A stretch of 64,000 nt of DNA from Chamaecrista fasciculata (taxonomy: Eukaryota; Streptophyta; Magnoliopsida; Fabales; Fabaceae). Where the stretch lies: the NCBI GenBank assembly GCA_003254925.1, contig QANZ01017167.1:1-64000 (forward strand), given 5' to 3'. Below are positions 1-11,100 of the stretch, one piece after another (position 1 is the first letter of the stretch; each line of letters starts with the position of its first letter). The notes below the pieces were generated by a model. It saw nothing but the letters and a program-made list of their open reading frames with translations, did not search any database and was not told where the DNA came from. The translations under genes and the position numbers were made by a program.

Positions 1-157
1 ACCCACCAATCCAACCCAAACCAACCTTCTACTGTTTGGTTTGGGTTGACTCAACTATATTTTCTTTAGCCCAACTCAACCCAACTCGTCAAATAAATTA
101 GTGAGCCCGAACCAATCCACCCTAAACCCAACCCAACTCAACCCATAAACACCCCTA
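1..157. mobile_element. hAT-like non-autonomous element, right portion (cut by window start)
   Basis: The sequence is a run of degenerate AACCCAACCC motifs followed by a terminus ending in AACACCCCTA near 157. It matches the right half of the complete element at 53036-53601 almost word for word, including the TTTAGCCCAA and GTGAGCCCGAACCAA stretches. The left end lies outside the window, so its TSD cannot be tested. There is no coding capacity. Assignment to hAT rests on the 8-bp near-duplication flanking the complete copy. Confidence 0.6.
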
Positions 158-1423
158 GAAATAGTAATCAAAGGAAGTTACCACTACCTTAACTACTTCA
201 CGAGAATCAGTCTCAATAATGAGATTGCTCTAACTTTAAGATTCCATGCCATTCTCACAGCATTGTAAACCCCTACCTGCATCCTCATAGCAACCGTAAA
301 CCTCTGCAAGTTCAGTCTTGAAATTTGTGTAATTATTTTTTAATTCATAAAATAAGCAAGGTTATTAAGATCTTGATCTTAGATCGTAAAATCGTATAAA
401 ATCGAGATCTTAATAAGGTCAACCTTGCCAAATCATATAGAAGGTCGTATTTAGTTAGGATCAGATTAAGATCGCGATTTTTTAGTTAACATCGTAGAAT
501 CGTACGATCCATACGATTTGAGACAAAAAAAAAAAAATTGGCCCAAACGCAGTGTTTTATACATTTTTGTTTTTTGTTTTTAATTTTCTGGCCCAAAATG
601 CATAAGTGAGGCAAATTTAGGTTTCCCTTTCACAAATCACATTTATCTTTTCACTTTTTACAGTCTCTCATATTTTCGCCGTTCCCTTTCACATTTATCT
701 ATAAAATCAAAATTATATTGGTTTTTATCTTTAATTATAAGATGTTTGACACAACAAAGATGTAAATATACCATAAAAATATAAATTTTTAGACATATTT
801 AGAATAAAAATAAATTGTTAAGATCTTACGATCCTAATTGTTAAGATGTTACATCCTAAATTATTTTACAAAAAAAAAAAAGTTAGAATCTTACAATCCT
901 AATTGTAAGATGTTTGACAGAACAAAGATGTAAAAAAAAAAAAAAAAGTTAAAATCTTCTTTGTAGTCTATCCTAATTCATCACCACTCATAATAAATGG
1001 TTGGCACACACAGGGAAAAAGCTCACACAATAAGTGATTGTATTTCTTTGTCCAAGAGATGATTGTGCGTGCACCCAATCTAATGGATTATATATTGGGA
1101 TTCCATATCACCATTTTATAAAAGTGAGAAACTTTCCTGGATTCAAATAGACAGGATAGAGTGGCAGTAAAAGAGAAAAAAGGGTATTTTTGAATTCAAT
1201 TTTGTTAAAAATTAAAAAATTGACTATAAAAACCTGTAACGTGACCTATATTCAATAATTTCAAAAATTTTAAATCACCTTAATTCACAAATTTGAACCA
1301 ACTTAACTCGAGGCTTTGCTCACATGAAAAAGAAGTTAGCATAGCTGCATAGATATTAGCTTTCTCCGTTATAAATAAATTCATCAATACATAAAATATA
1401 TGCAAATATAAAAAATTTTCTTT
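158..1423. other. Intergenic, no gene seen
   Basis: AT-rich DNA with no convincing coding frame. From 360 to 530 there is a patchwork of AAGATCTTGATCTTAGATCG-type motifs in both orientations. At 720-930 related short blocks (TAAGATGTTTGACA, ACAAAGATGTAAA) occur twice. This looks like an old, diverged inverted-repeat element, but I could not define its ends. Confidence 0.4.
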
Positions 1424-1880
1424 GGCCAAAGTCTCAATTGATCCCTTACCTATGGGATAGATTTCAAATTGATTCTTTATTTTTCATTTGTTTCAAATTG
1501 CTCCTATATATTTTCATGATGTTTCAAATTGATCTAAAAAATATTGAATATAGTGATATTTCTCTCATTTCAAGTTCAGATGCCACAAATCCAAAGCTAT
1601 GAGTTTCTTTTGATGAATACTTTATAACCATCAATAAACGAGGTCAAATTGAGTCCCAAAATAGATAACTCGTTTTATAGTCAAACAAGTGAAATTTGTT
1701 ATATCTTTCTTGTTTTAAGTCTGAATACGACGAATTTGAAATTATGTACTAACTCTTAAAGAATTTTTTCTCTACTTAGTTAAGATCACTAACAAATGAG
1801 GTCAAATCGCGTCTCAAAATATCTTTTGGACCAATTTAGAATCTACCCTATACATAAGATACCAATTTGAGACTTTGCCC
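1424..1880 (+). mobile_element. MULE-like MITE, copy A (457 bp)
   Basis: The termini are inverted: GGCCAAAGTCTCAATTG on the left and CAATTTGAGACTTTGCCC on the right. Flanking 9-mers ATTTTCTTT and TTTTTCTTT match at 8 of 9 positions, as expected for a Mutator-type insertion. The interior has no ORF. The reverse complement of 17795-18290 is clearly homologous along the whole length, so this is a dispersed family. Confidence 0.7.
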
Positions 1881-2462
1881 TTTTTCTTTTCTAAAAATTC
1901 ATAAAGATAATCTACAAACATAACTAACTCCGACTATTGCCAAGTAAATTACAATATGCAACACACCAAAAAAAAAAAGAAGTCAATACCTTATATACAT
2001 AAACTTGTTTGGAGTAAATGATGATGACAAGGTTAGCAAGTTAATGATCTTCTCTGTTTCCACCCAGGAGGCCCTATATGCTTATGAAACAATCTCACTT
2101 GCCTCCGGAAGAAACCAAAAATAAAAAAAAAATAAAAGAAAATCTAGGATATTAAGAATGCATCATCTAACTAATTACAAAATTAAGATTAATTAATGCC
2201 AGAACATAATCATCCTAATTTTTCAAATGTTAATTTCTTCTGAAGCTCGTTTCATTGCAACTTTTTGATCAATTTCTCCTCGCTGTTTTCCTTTTCTTTT
2301 GGTTCTTCATATTAATCTGAAAGCAAGTCGTTGCCATAACGCTGCAAATTAATCCGAGAGTGAATTAACGCTGCAAGAAAGATTAGCGAAATTGAAAAAG
2401 CTAGAATAAAGAAGAAGAAAAGAAGGCTAGAAATCGAAAAAAGAAAGGGAAATGGACATGTT

Positions 2463-2639
2463 CTAGAAGACAAAGGGAGGTGGAGCGTAATCGTAATGGA
2501 GGAAATCGGCAGTGTGAACATTGGATTTGAGTTTGTGGTAGCCATCCTTGAAGACGCCGAAGCCGAAAAGGAAGCCGACGAGCAAAATAAGCATGAAAAC
2601 GCACAAAAGGAATGTGCAACAACTGCCTCCTAAGCACAT
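2463..2639 (-). CDS. Small one-exon membrane protein, 58 aa, function unknown
   Basis: On the minus strand an ATG at 2639 opens a 58-codon frame ending in TAG at 2463-2465. The protein begins MCLGGSCC. It then has one strongly hydrophobic stretch (about residues 9-30, rich in L, F, V and G), followed by a charged KDGYHKLK segment and a C-terminal tail with HYDYAPPP and ending FVF. The Cys cluster before one membrane span and the Pro/Tyr tail look like a designed small protein, not chance translation. I have the impression that similar 50-60 aa plant proteins starting MCLGG exist, but I cannot name a family. The next minus-strand ATG upstream is not in frame. A TATATATATAAATATA stretch lies just upstream (about 2652-2667), which is closer to the ATG than usual for a core promoter. 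Confidence 0.6.
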   Translation of the reverse strand: MCLGGSCCTFLLCVFMLILLVGFLFGFGVFKDGYHKLKSNVHTADFLHYDYAPPPFVF

Positions 2640-2887
2640 CGTATGGTAATGGTATATTTATATATATATCTTTCTTCTTTGATTTTTCTCTGGATTTTTG
2701 TGGGATGGAAGGAAAAATGTTAGAAGAATGAAAGGGAAGAAGAAGAAGATGGAATGAAAAGCGTGCGAGGGAGTAAGAAAATTTGAAATCAGAGCTGTAC
2801 ACCCGATTCCGCCTCTTTCTCTCCGTCTCACGTTCAAAATGCATTCACGTTTTTGACCTCAGCTTACTTGTTTACACTTTACATTTT

Positions 2888-3160
2888 GGCAAAACACCAT
2901 TTTGTGCCCCTAACGTTTGCAGTGATTTTCAGTTATGCCCCTAACGTTTCATTTTGTTCAAGCGTGCCCTCAATGTGAAACTAACGTTTCAATTATGCCC
3001 CAATTATGCACCGCATGGGCATTGAGTCATAATTGAGTCAAAATTTGGGGCATAATTGAAACGTTAGTTTCACGTTGAGGGCACGCTTGAACAAAATGAA
3101 ACGTTAGGGGCATAACTAAAAATCATTGCAAACGTTAGGGGCACGAAAGGGTGTTTTGCC
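2888..3160. mobile_element. Long-TIR foldback MULE-like MITE (273 bp)
   Basis: Two nearly complementary arms start GGCAAAACACC and end GGTGTTTTGCC. Each contains the CCCCTAACGTTTGCA and CCCTCAATGTGAAAC blocks. The flanking 9-mers are TTACATTTT (2879-2887) and TTAGATTTT (3161-3169), 8 of 9 identical. Terminal blocks are shared with the larger element at 5304-7012 and the solo arm at 18832. Confidence 0.8.
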
Positions 3161-3169
3161 TTAGATTTT

Positions 3170-5015
3170 TTTGGTTATAGAGAGAAAATTTAAATTTTTT
3201 TAGTCATTAGATTTATATATATTTTTTAATTTAATCTTAAAATAATAAAAATGTATGATTGGATATTTGAATAATGACAAATGTTTACAAGCAACTTTTT
3301 TTTTTATTGATTTATAGTAGAGGGAATATAAATTTAGAGGGCCTTTGGTTACGTAGATTTTTTTTATTATCAAATCAAAAAATATATGTTTGAGTGAGTT
3401 AAAAAATTATGTTATAATCTCGTATTTGGTCCGTTTAACTTTGATAATTTTAAAAATGATTGATATTTTTTTTAAAATATACCTTTGACCTTTTATTTTT
3501 AAATATTCATAAGTAATAACAACTTATCAAATGGAGTTCTCTGAAACAATTTATGACAATACTTAAAAAAAACGTGTTTTGTTTTTACATCATAAAAATA
3601 ATTGTGTTTTTTATATAACATTAATAATTTTTTAAAAAAATGTTGTTTTAAAACGTAATGTCCATAATTATCAAAATAACAAAAAAAAAAAGAAACACAT
3701 ACAAAATAAATAACTAACTAAGAATATAACACAGAACATCTTTTTTTCAACTCAGAACTTGTCTAGTGATGACATAATTTCTGGATGGAAGAAGAGGAAG
3801 GAACTGTGAGTAGTGGCTGGTTGGATAAATAGTAATTACAGTTTTGTCAAGATTTTTGGGAGGAAGGTAGGTGATTGTAGAGCAAAGTGTTTAAAACTTC
3901 TCACTTTCACAAGGGATGTGTTGATCTCATTACCAGATGATGAGGGGTGAAATATTTTTGGTGTTCCTTAATTCTATGTATGTATGTTATCAATGTTATT
4001 GTTAATACTTAATACCAAAGGGGTTTATTGGGTATTGATGAGGCAGAAATTGAGATTTGGATAGTGTAAAGAAATAAAGAGAGAGTTAGAGAGAGACTTT
4101 ATCTCTTTAGATTACAGTGCATTTTTGCATCGTAGATGATTCATTTTTCAGAAATTAAGGATCTGTTGTGCCCTATTTGGTCCTTCATGGATAATAAAAA
4201 GTGTCCGCATCATACTTTTTAGTGTTGAAATATTTATCACCTCATCAATTATTAATAACTATAAAAAAAAAAATAGAAAAGTGATAGGAATCATTGCATA
4301 ATCCATCTTATATTTAGAAGGATATTCTTTTAATAACTTTATAGTGAGATTTAAAACCTATTGATATAATAATACAAATATTTATTTAAGAATAAATTAC
4401 AAGGATTTGGAAGATGTGACAAATAATTTAATACTTGAGAATATGATGTGATAAAAATTAATTTCAGTAGTAAAAAATTGGCAAAGTTTAAATATCTAAT
4501 TATTAAAGATGAAAGGTTAAAGGTCTATTTTCAAAAGACATAAAATTTAAGGAGTTTTATTGCATTTATCTCTTTCTTTATTGATTTGATATTTCTACAA
4601 TAGAAAAAAAAAATAGTTGAAATAATCCCTTAACCAGTCAATATTTCTCCAATTAATTACGCTGAATTTTTTAGGCTAGTATTTTCTCCTAAAACAATAC
4701 TGTATGGGCCTAAAAGTAAACTCTTTTTAACAATAATTTGTTTATTAAAAATTTGTACAATCTCACTAAAAAAATTGGTATTTTTTTTTTAATTTTGATA
4801 GGAAACATATTTGTATGGCAAGAAAATCTTGTCTCACGGTTCCATCCCGGTGGGTTGGGACACCTTTCTCATTAGACTTTTCCTAATTTATTTATTTCAA
4901 AGAATAATTTGGATGTTTTTTTTTTCAATAAAGAGGTTGCAGGTTGCATGTATTAGCATTTTATGCATACATAACTTGGTGCTATTGTTGATGGTTATCA
5001 TGGTCATGTTTCTTG
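3170..5015. other. Intergenic, no gene seen
   Basis: Very AT-rich with homopolymer runs. No ORF with protein-like composition on either strand and no clear terminal repeats. Confidence 0.5.
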
Positions 5016-5185
5016 AGGATGGATCTCCTGCCGTGAGAACCCACTGCAGGATCCTGCAGTGTGAGACAACCAATTCAAAACATAGTGTTTCATTAAATTG
5101 AAACACTGCATTTTGCTTTAAATTTTCCATGGTTGTCTTACCCTGCAGGGGCCACTGCAGTGAAACACGGAGTGGATCCAACCTC
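5016..5185. repeat. Foldback repeat, probable MITE
   Basis: The left side contains AGGATGGATCTCC, CCGTG, CACTGCAG and GTGAGACAACCA in order. The right side repeats these blocks in reverse complement (TGGTTGTCTTACCCTGCAG, CACTGCAGTG, CACGGAGTGGATCCAACCT). I could not fix a TSD. Confidence 0.5.
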
Positions 5186-6096
5186 TTGTTTCTTCTTCTT
5201 ATGGTTTTATGATTGAATCTCTCTAACTTTGAGATTTGTCTTGTGTTTGGTTAAAGGAGCGAAATGTTAATTGTTACTAAGATTGTTGTATAATTACTTG
5301 TAAGGCAAAACACCCTTTCATGCCCCTAACGTTTGCAGTGATTTTCAGTTATGCCCTTAACGTTTCATTTTGTTCAGGCATGCCCTCAATGTGCAACCAA
5401 CGTTTCAATTATGCCCTCAATTTTGACTCAATGCACATGTGGCAATTTTTTTTGCTTATGTGTCATTTTTTTTGTCTGACTTGATTACGTGGCATCATGA
5501 CTGGGCATTCTTATTTTTTTTTTCCACCTTGGCATGATGACTGGATTTACATTTTTGAACATAAAAATTGAGTAAACTAACAAATCAGTCCCTGGATTTA
5601 CATTTTTCATCATCTTCATTCATTTTAGTCCCAAATTCTCAAAATAAAATTGTAAAGTGTCCCAAAACTCTTCCAAACATTTCAATTTAGTCCTTAAAAG
5701 TATTAAAAACCCTAAAACCTAAACTCTAAATCTTAAAACTATAAACCATAAACCCTAAACTCTAAAATTCTAAACCCTAAAACCCTAAACCCTAAAAAAT
5801 CTAATTTGAGCAATTAGGTCCCTCACCCATTCTTATTCCATTATTCTCAATTCCCCCTCTTTTCATCATCTTCATTCATTTTAGTCCCAAATGCTCAAAA
5901 TAAAATTGTAAAGTGTCCCAAAACTCTTCCAAACATTCTAATTTAATCCTTAAAAATATTAAAAACCCCAAAACCCAAAAACTCCGAACCCCAAACTTCA
6001 AACCCCAAATCCCTAAACTCTAAAACTTATTTTTTTCTTTAATCTTCATCTTCATCTTCTCTTCTCATACATTTACAAGGAGCATAGGAAATTCAA

Positions 6097-6459
6097 TCAC
6101 CATCCCTGAAGCGGCCACCTCCTGTCTGGATCTGGAAGCCAAGAAGACCGTTTCTTTTCCTTCTTCTGCTCCGCCGTCATCGCCGCCGTCGCCGCCACGT
6201 CCGGCCTCAAATCGGCGGAGGAGATTTTTCTGAAGGTGAAGACCTTGCTTAGAATAATCCCCAAACCCTCCTTACGTCTCTTCTTGCGCCCATCGCTGAA
6301 ATCGAAGTCGAAATCGCATTCTCCAATTAGTCTCATCGATCTAGAGATCCTCTCATAGCTAGCGATTCTCGTGCATTCCGAAGTCACAGATTCGGATAAG
6401 AGCACGGAACTGTGTGAATTGGATTTGGACCACCTGAAGCTTCCACCTGATTCCATCAA
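6097..6459 (-). CDS. 120-aa ORF inside Pack-MULE, probable captured host sequence
   Basis: The frame begins MMESGGSFRWSKSNSHSS and ends WLPDPDRRWPLQGW before the stop. It has Ser-rich, acidic DFDFDF and basic GRKKRRK segments plus an Ala/Lys-rich region. It fills almost the whole interval between the two inverted arms and is GC-richer than its surroundings, as expected of a captured gene fragment. The start, stop and protein-like composition suggest it may still be translatable, but nothing here shows expression. I do not recognise the donor gene. It could be a joined set of donor exons. Confidence 0.4.
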   Translation of the reverse strand: MMESGGSFRWSKSNSHSSVLLSESVTSECTRIASYERISRSMRLIGECDFDFDFSDGRKKRRKEGLGIILSKVFTFRKISSADLRPDVAATAAMTAEQKKEKKRSSWLPDPDRRWPLQGW

Positions 6460-6940
6460 TCTTTCGCTGTTTGATTTCTTCTTCTTTAAACCGGTGATTT
6501 TAGTATGAGAAAAAAAAAATTTAGTATGAGAAGAGAAGATGAAGATGAAGATTAAAGAAAAAAAAATAAGTTTTAGAGTTTAAGGATTTGGGGTTTGAAG
6601 TTTGGGGTTTGGAGTTTTTGGGTTTTGCGTTTTGGGGTTTTTAATATTTTTAAGGACTAAATTAGAATGTTTGGAAGAGTTTTGGGACACTTTACAATTT
6701 TATTTTGAGCATTTGGGACTAAAATGAATGAAGATGATGAAAAGAGGGGGAATTGAGAATAATGGGATAAGAATGGGTGAGGGACCTAATTGCTCAAATT
6801 AGATTTTTTAGGGTTTAGGGTTTTAGGGTTTAGAATTTTAGAGTTTAGGGTTTATGGTTTATAGTTTTAAGGTTTAGAGTTTAGGTTTTAGGGTTTTTAA
6901 TACTTTTAAGGACTAAATTGAAATGTTTGGAAGAGTTTTG

Positions 6941-6941
6941 N
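6941..6941. other. Unknown base marking a collapsed gap
   Basis: A single N separates AAGAGTTTTG from AACAAAATG. In the left arm the corresponding two points are about 290 bp apart, so the N probably stands for missing sequence, not one uncertain base. Confidence 0.7.
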
Positions 6942-7022
6942 AACAAAATGAAACGTTAAGGGCATAACTGAAAATCACTGCAAACGTTAGGGGCATGAAA
7001 GGGTGTTTTGCCTTACTTGTAA

Positions 7023-8135
7023 TGAAGTTTGTTTAGTGTTTTCTCTTTTTTTTTTTTTTTTGAAGATTATTCCTCCTATAAGAAACATGACTTTGAAGGA
7101 TGTGTTTTTTTGATTGGACCAATAAATCTCCATTATTGTTACTTAACATTTTGGATTCTAATCAATTGGCAATTTCAGAAGATTTTAAATTTGGCTAAGT
7201 CCATTATTCTTTTATGTTTTTATGCACCCAAAAAAAAAGAGAGTATGCTAGTTTATCTAAATATCTATGATAATTCTCATTAATTAAGTGAGCAACATTT
7301 GCCTAGTTATTTATATAAATTTAAATAAAATGTGAATAGAATTTAATCTTTAAAGTTTAAACAGTTAAGTTGAAAAACAATAAGTCAATAATTTATTATT
7401 TTTTTTTGTTTGTCAAAGATAGAAATAGACAAAACACCAAACGCAGGTAAATCAATAATTTATTCGTTTGTCAACATTTTACACAAAAAATGTTAATGTC
7501 ACATTATTTTTGTTTTTCTGCATCCCATTCCCAAATCCCAAATCTCTATATTCTCTCAATAAAATAAATTATTTACCACGTCAATTTTTTTTTTTCTGAA
7601 ATCAAACTTCTGCAAAGTAAAAAGTCCCACTATTGTTTTTTTTTTGACACACCCACTATTATTATTAATTGATTATGATTTGTGAAAGAATAATAAGCAT
7701 GTATGAAGTCTTCTCCCACCAGGAGCAGCAATAGCATATAGCATCAGTAACATTATTCATACATACATCACATGTCTGTATGTAAAATTTCCATGGCAGA
7801 GCAAAAAGGAGCCTGAAGATATTCAAAGTTACAACTTTCGACCCATCCAAAGTTTTCCTTTTTCCATTTACGCCCTCTTCGAATTCCGAGGTCTTCCAAG
7901 TCCCTTCCTCTTCAATTGAAAGTCCATCATCTTCATCCCCTCCCTCACGCTATCAAATCAAAATCCATCGTTTCAGATCTCACTCTTCTTCTTCTTCTTC
8001 TTCTTCACTGCATCACATCACTCATACACAAACTTTCAAATCTTCCATTCCAATTTCCAACCCTATCTCTCTCTCTCTCTCTTTCTTTCGCATCGCTCAT
8101 CAGATTGAATTGTGGCTCAATCTCAATTCAATCTG
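7023..8135. other. Intergenic and probable promoter/5' UTR of the decapping-scaffold gene
   Basis: No other gene is seen. From about 7900 the sequence becomes pyrimidine-rich, with TTCTTCTTCTTC near 7987 and (CT)n near 8070-8090, a composition typical of plant 5' UTRs. I see no clear TATA box. Confidence 0.4.
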
Positions 8136-11100
8136 ATGATGGCTTCTCCTGGGAACACAAATCAACCTTCACCGCCTTTCGACATGCACAAGTTCTTCAA
8201 TAATAACAATTCTTCTTCTTCGCCTTCGCCGCCGCCGCCAAATCCAGTTTCGCAGAACCCTTCGCCTTTCCCTCCTCCTTCTTCTTCTTCTGCATCTTAC
8301 CCTCCTCCTTCTGGACCCTATTCCTACCCTCCTCAAAACGCACCGTTTCACCACCAGTTTCCCCAACCTCACATTCCCTATTCGCAACAAGACCAGTTTC
8401 CTCCCAATCTTCACCACCAACGTTCTCTCTCTTTCCCCACTCCTCCTCTTCCGCTTCAGCCTCAACCTATGCCTCCTCCTCCACATTCTCTCCCTCCTTC
8501 TTCTTCCTCCAATAATAACCCTAACGCCGGTGCTCGATTGATGGCTTTGCTCAGTGCTCCGCCGCCGGTTACAAACCACGAATTTCCGCCTCAATCTGCT
8601 GTTACCGGTGGTGCTACTCCCTTGCATTCCATTCTTCCGCCTAATTCCGGGGTTCCGGAATTCCCGGCGCCGGTTATGCCGACAATGGGAATGTTGGCTG
8701 GAGCCAATCCCGCCGGAGCTGGAGCAGCCGGGCCGATTAGAATGCCGAGCAGTAAGCTCCCGAAGGGTCGGCATTTGATCGGAGATCATGTTGTGTATGA
8801 TGTGGATGTTAGGCTGCAAGGGGAGGTGCAACCTCAGCTTGAAGTTACTCCTATTACTAAGTATGGATCCGATCCTCAGCTTGTTTTGGGTCGTCAGATT
8901 GCTGTGAACAAATCTTATATTTGTTATGGATTGAAACAAGGGAACATCCGGGTCCTTAATATTAATACTGCACTAAGATCTTTGCTTCGGGGCCATACAC
9001 AGGTATTGATATAGTTCTCTCTTACATCTAATCAAATTGCTCTTGTTTGTTAGTTTAACTAATGCCTTGTGTTAGATTTTACATAATGGAACTTGAAGCA
9101 CTATAGCTACGTGCTTGGACGATATGGGTTCCCTTGGCAACCAATTATTTCCTTTTTATGTTCCTGTCATGACTTTGTTTAATTGACATTTGATATATGT
9201 GTTGGATGGCTGAATCCCCTATGATGAGAGCCCTTTTGAATATTTGATTGATAGGATGTTGCAAATTAAGTGAGTAGGATAAGAATGGCTCAAATAAGCT
9301 GCTGCCTTTGGCATTCTTCTTCCTTTAGTTATACAAGTTAATGATTGGAGTAACCTTGAGCTACTGATCAGTTGAAGTGCAACTCACGACCTATTTATCA
9401 TTACAACTCTTTTTTAGGGTTATATTTGGAAGATGATTATTTTATCATTGTAAAAGATCACATTTTCAAGACATATCTGATAAGTACCAAAGAACATATG
9501 GAAGTATCTAATTTGTTTATGTTGTGAACTCAAGGTCTTTCATCTTGAGAATTTGGATTAATATTAAAACCATATTCATGTATAAAGTGGTCAGTTTGAT
9601 ATGAATATTTTTCCCAATTACATTTTCAACAATAGGTTCATTATGCTTGGAGTGTGAAATTTACATGGAAAAATTAACACATAGCATAGGTGGGAAGTGA
9701 AAGAAGTCTTTGTTAAAATTCCACTAATTTCAATTAAAATTAAGTTAATTAACACTCTAATTTCGAGTGAAAGATGTCATTGTTTATTTTTCGTTGTAGG
9801 AGAGCTCTCATACATATTTAATGGTTGTTGCTGTCGTTTTTCTCACTTTTCTGTTTTTTCCAGTTATTTTCCTGTTTTTACTATTAATTACAAATGATAA
9901 AAACAATAACTATATCGATACAACTAACTGTTTCCTTTTTTTTTGTTCATGTCAGAGGGTCACAGACCTAGCTTTCTTTGCTGAAGATGTTCACCTCTTG
10001 GCTAGGTAGTTTTGTTGTCTGAATATTAGTGACCCATTTTGCTTCTTCGTGGATTACTTTTTTATGGTAACATTTTTTCCCACAGTGTTGGCATAGATGG
10101 CCGTGTGTATGTGTGGAAGATTTCTGAAGGTCCAGATGAAGAAGATAAGGCTCAAATTACTGGAAGGGTTCTTGTTGCTATTCAAATAGTGGGAGAGGAG
10201 GAAGCTTCAAATCCCAGAATTTGCTGGCATTGCCACAAACAAGTAATTTCTCTAATATCCTTCACTTCAAAAGCAATATTTCTATATTTGAGTGCTTCAA
10301 AGTTGAAATGATGATTTAATATTTTTTGTCTCAAAATTCTTGTTATTGATTGAACTTTGTTCATACAGGAGGTTTTGGTTGTTGGTATAGGAAAATATGT
10401 TCTAAGAATTGACACCACAAAAGTTGGAAATGGTGAAGCTTATGTAGCCGAGGAACCTCTTAAATGTCCTGTAGACAAGCTCATTGATGGGGTTCAGCTT
10501 GTAGGTAAACATGATAAGGAGGTGACTGATTTGTCAATGTGTCAATGGATGACAAATCGTTTGGTATCTGCATCACTGGATGGCACGGTTTGTATTTTCT
10601 GTTCTAATAACTGTTGTTTCTATCTTTTATACATTTTCAGTTGATGCATTTTGTTTGAGATGGTGCTTCATGCCCTGTACATCCTCTTGGGAGAAAAATT
10701 GTTAAATCACGTACTCTTTTTTGTTTTCCCCTTGTGTGGTTATCGTGGTTAGGATATAATTGTGATCTTTGTTTGGGCTATGTACATGTGATAAAATGAA
10801 AAGTGAAGAATTTTAATGAGTGCATCTATTTAGTAAATGTTTAAGTGTGTTAAATGAGCATTCTTGCCTTTGAAGAAAACTTGGCGTCAGAAATAAAATT
10901 GAAATATCTCTTAAGTAAAGTCATGCACACAAAATAGAGGATGGAACTTTGTGGGGAAATCAGAAAATTTGCTGGTTGATTATTCCAATGGATGATATCC
11001 ACTTGTTCTCTCCTCCCTAATTTTAATTTTCTTTATGTCTCATAAAACTTTTCATAAAATATAGAAATTGTTAATATATTCAACTAAACTATCATAGAAT

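Larger units (their letters stand above)
5304..7012. mobile_element. Long-TIR MULE, candidate Pack-MULE (about 1.7 kb)
   Basis: The element begins GGCAAAACACCC and ends GGGTGTTTTGCC, flanked by a perfect 10-bp duplication TTACTTGTAA (5294-5303 and 7013-7022). The arms are several hundred bp long and inverted, with internal AACCCTAAACC-type runs and a repeated module beginning TTTTCATCATCTTCATTC. Between the arms (about 6090-6460) base composition shifts to clearly higher GC, and the minus strand holds a 120-aa ORF. The right arm lacks about 290 bp that the left arm predicts, and an N sits exactly at that join (6941). No transposase is present. Confidence 0.85.

Noticed and set aside
4811-5101. 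96-aa plus-strand ORF
   Set aside because: Runs from AT-rich DNA into a foldback repeat; no family resemblance and its antisense is also open by chance.
5700-5820. AAACCCTAAA runs resembling plant telomere repeat
   Set aside because: Irregular spacing and mixture with AAACCTAAACTCTAAA; they lie inside MULE arms in both orientations and recur in other copies, so they are element sequence and not an internal telomere.
8169-8939. 256-aa minus-strand ORF, very Arg-rich
   Set aside because: Antisense shadow of the Pro/Ser-rich first exon of the decapping-scaffold gene; composition is explained by the reverse complement of Pro and Ser codons.
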